Shown here: piece by piece, positions 4,990 through 5,347 of the stretch
Layout of the letters: each line of letters starts with the position of its first letter
Numbering within the stretch: position 1 is the first letter of the stretch
NCBI GenBank assembly: GCA_005880755.1
Contig: VBGV01000201.1
Coordinates: forward strand, 1 to 5,347
DNA from: Chloroflexota bacterium
GTDB taxonomy: Bacteria > Chloroflexota > Dormibacteria > Dormibacterales > Dormibacteraceae
Direction: 5' to 3'
DNA: 5,347 nt
Translations under genes and position numbers: made by a program
Notes under the pieces: model-generated
Told to the model about the DNA's origin: nothing
Seen by the model: the letters and a program-made list of their open reading frames with translations, nothing else
Database searches by the model: none

Positions 4990-5347
4990 GGCCGGTGCCA
5001 CTCCCTGCCGCCATCCTGGAGCAACTGCGCCGCCTCCGGCGGGCCCCACGTGCCCGCGGGGTATGTGCCGAGTGGAGGTCGGCCGTTGCGCCAGGACTCT
5101 TCGATCGGATCGATGAGCGCCCACGCCGCCTCGACCTCGTCGGCCCGGGTGAACAGCGTCGGGTCGCCGATCATGCAGTCGAGCAGCAGCCGTTCATAGG
5201 CTTCGGGGGCTTCCACCAGGAAAGAGGTCATGTACTGGAAGTCCATCGTCACGCTGCGAATGCGCAGCCCCGCGCTCGGCACCTTGGCGCCGAACTTCAG
5301 GGAGATGCCCTCCTCCGGTTGGATACGAAGTGTGAGCGCGTTCGGGT
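4986..5347 (-). CDS. zwf: glucose-6-phosphate 1-dehydrogenase, C-terminal part (5' end outside window)
   Basis: First oxidative step of the pentose phosphate pathway: glucose 6-phosphate to 6-phosphogluconolactone with NAD(P)+. Only the last 119 codons are here; the frame stays open to the window edge. The visible sequence is the standard C-terminus: PNALTLRIQPEEGISLKFGA, then VTMDFQYMTSF, EAYERLLLDCMIGDPTLFTR, DEVEAAWALIDPI, and the ending YPAGTWGPPEA. The catalytic His and the cofactor-binding domain lie outside the window, so cofactor preference cannot be judged. The TGA at 4986 overlaps the opcA GTG by 4 bases, implying coupled translation of the enzyme and its assembly partner. Confidence 0.97.
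   Translation of the reverse strand, partial: PNALTLRIQPEEGISLKFGAKVPSAGLRIRSVTMDFQYMTSFLVEAPEAYERLLLDCMIGDPTLFTRADEVEAAWALIDPIEESWRNGRPPLGTYPAGTWGPPEAAQLLQDGGREWHRP

Noticed and set aside
4990..5124. Longer N-terminus for OpcA (start at 5124)
   Set aside because: This part overlaps the conserved zwf C-terminus and encodes low-complexity sequence; GTG at 4989 gives the standard 4-base overlap.

Overview
The window is GC-rich bacterial chromosome dominated by pentose-phosphate-pathway genes on the minus strand. In transcription order (right to left) these are the 3' end of zwf (glucose-6-phosphate dehydrogenase), opcA (its assembly/activator protein), then, after an interruption, pgl (6-phosphogluconolactonase), rpe (ribulose-phosphate 3-epimerase), rpiA (ribose-5-phosphate isomerase A) and a tRNA-Ser(GGA). 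Together they cover most steps from glucose-6-phosphate to the ribose-5-P and xylulose-5-P pools; only 6-phosphogluconate dehydrogenase, transketolase and transaldolase are not visible here. The zwf-opcA pairing is known from Cyanobacteria, Actinomycetota and Chloroflexota. With the high GC, TTG/GTG starts and REP-like hairpin repeats, I guess Chloroflexota or a neighbouring terrabacterial lineage, with low confidence at phylum level.

Layout. 1-28: nothing recognised. 29-120: tRNA-Ser (minus). 121-294: a 174-bp spacer filled with partial copies of the tRNA's 5' portion in both orientations. 295-975 rpiA and 968-1618 rpe overlap by 8 bp. 1650-2324 is pgl, whose last codons and stop come from a stray copy of a hairpin repeat. 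2325-2354: a 30-bp divergent spacer. 2355-3314 (plus strand): an unrecognised protein that reads as two tandem copies of a PD-(D/E)XK-nuclease-like module. 3315-3618: about 300 bp without a gene, holding six copies of the same hairpin repeat, themselves produced by a duplication with a 154-bp period. 3619-4989 opcA and 4986-5347 zwf (5' end outside the window) overlap by 4 bp (GTGA).

How it works together. zwf and opcA are translationally coupled, as are rpe and rpiA, and all minus-strand genes could once have been one operon. The plus-strand nuclease-like gene and the repeat array now separate opcA from pgl, so pgl-rpe-rpiA probably needs its own promoter or readthrough across about 1.3 kb of opposing gene and hairpins. 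The points most worth a second look are the internally duplicated nuclease-like protein, the two-level repeat array and its copy that has become the end of pgl, the tRNA-derived repeats next to tRNA-Ser, and a Gln at an expected metal-ligand His of Rpe.
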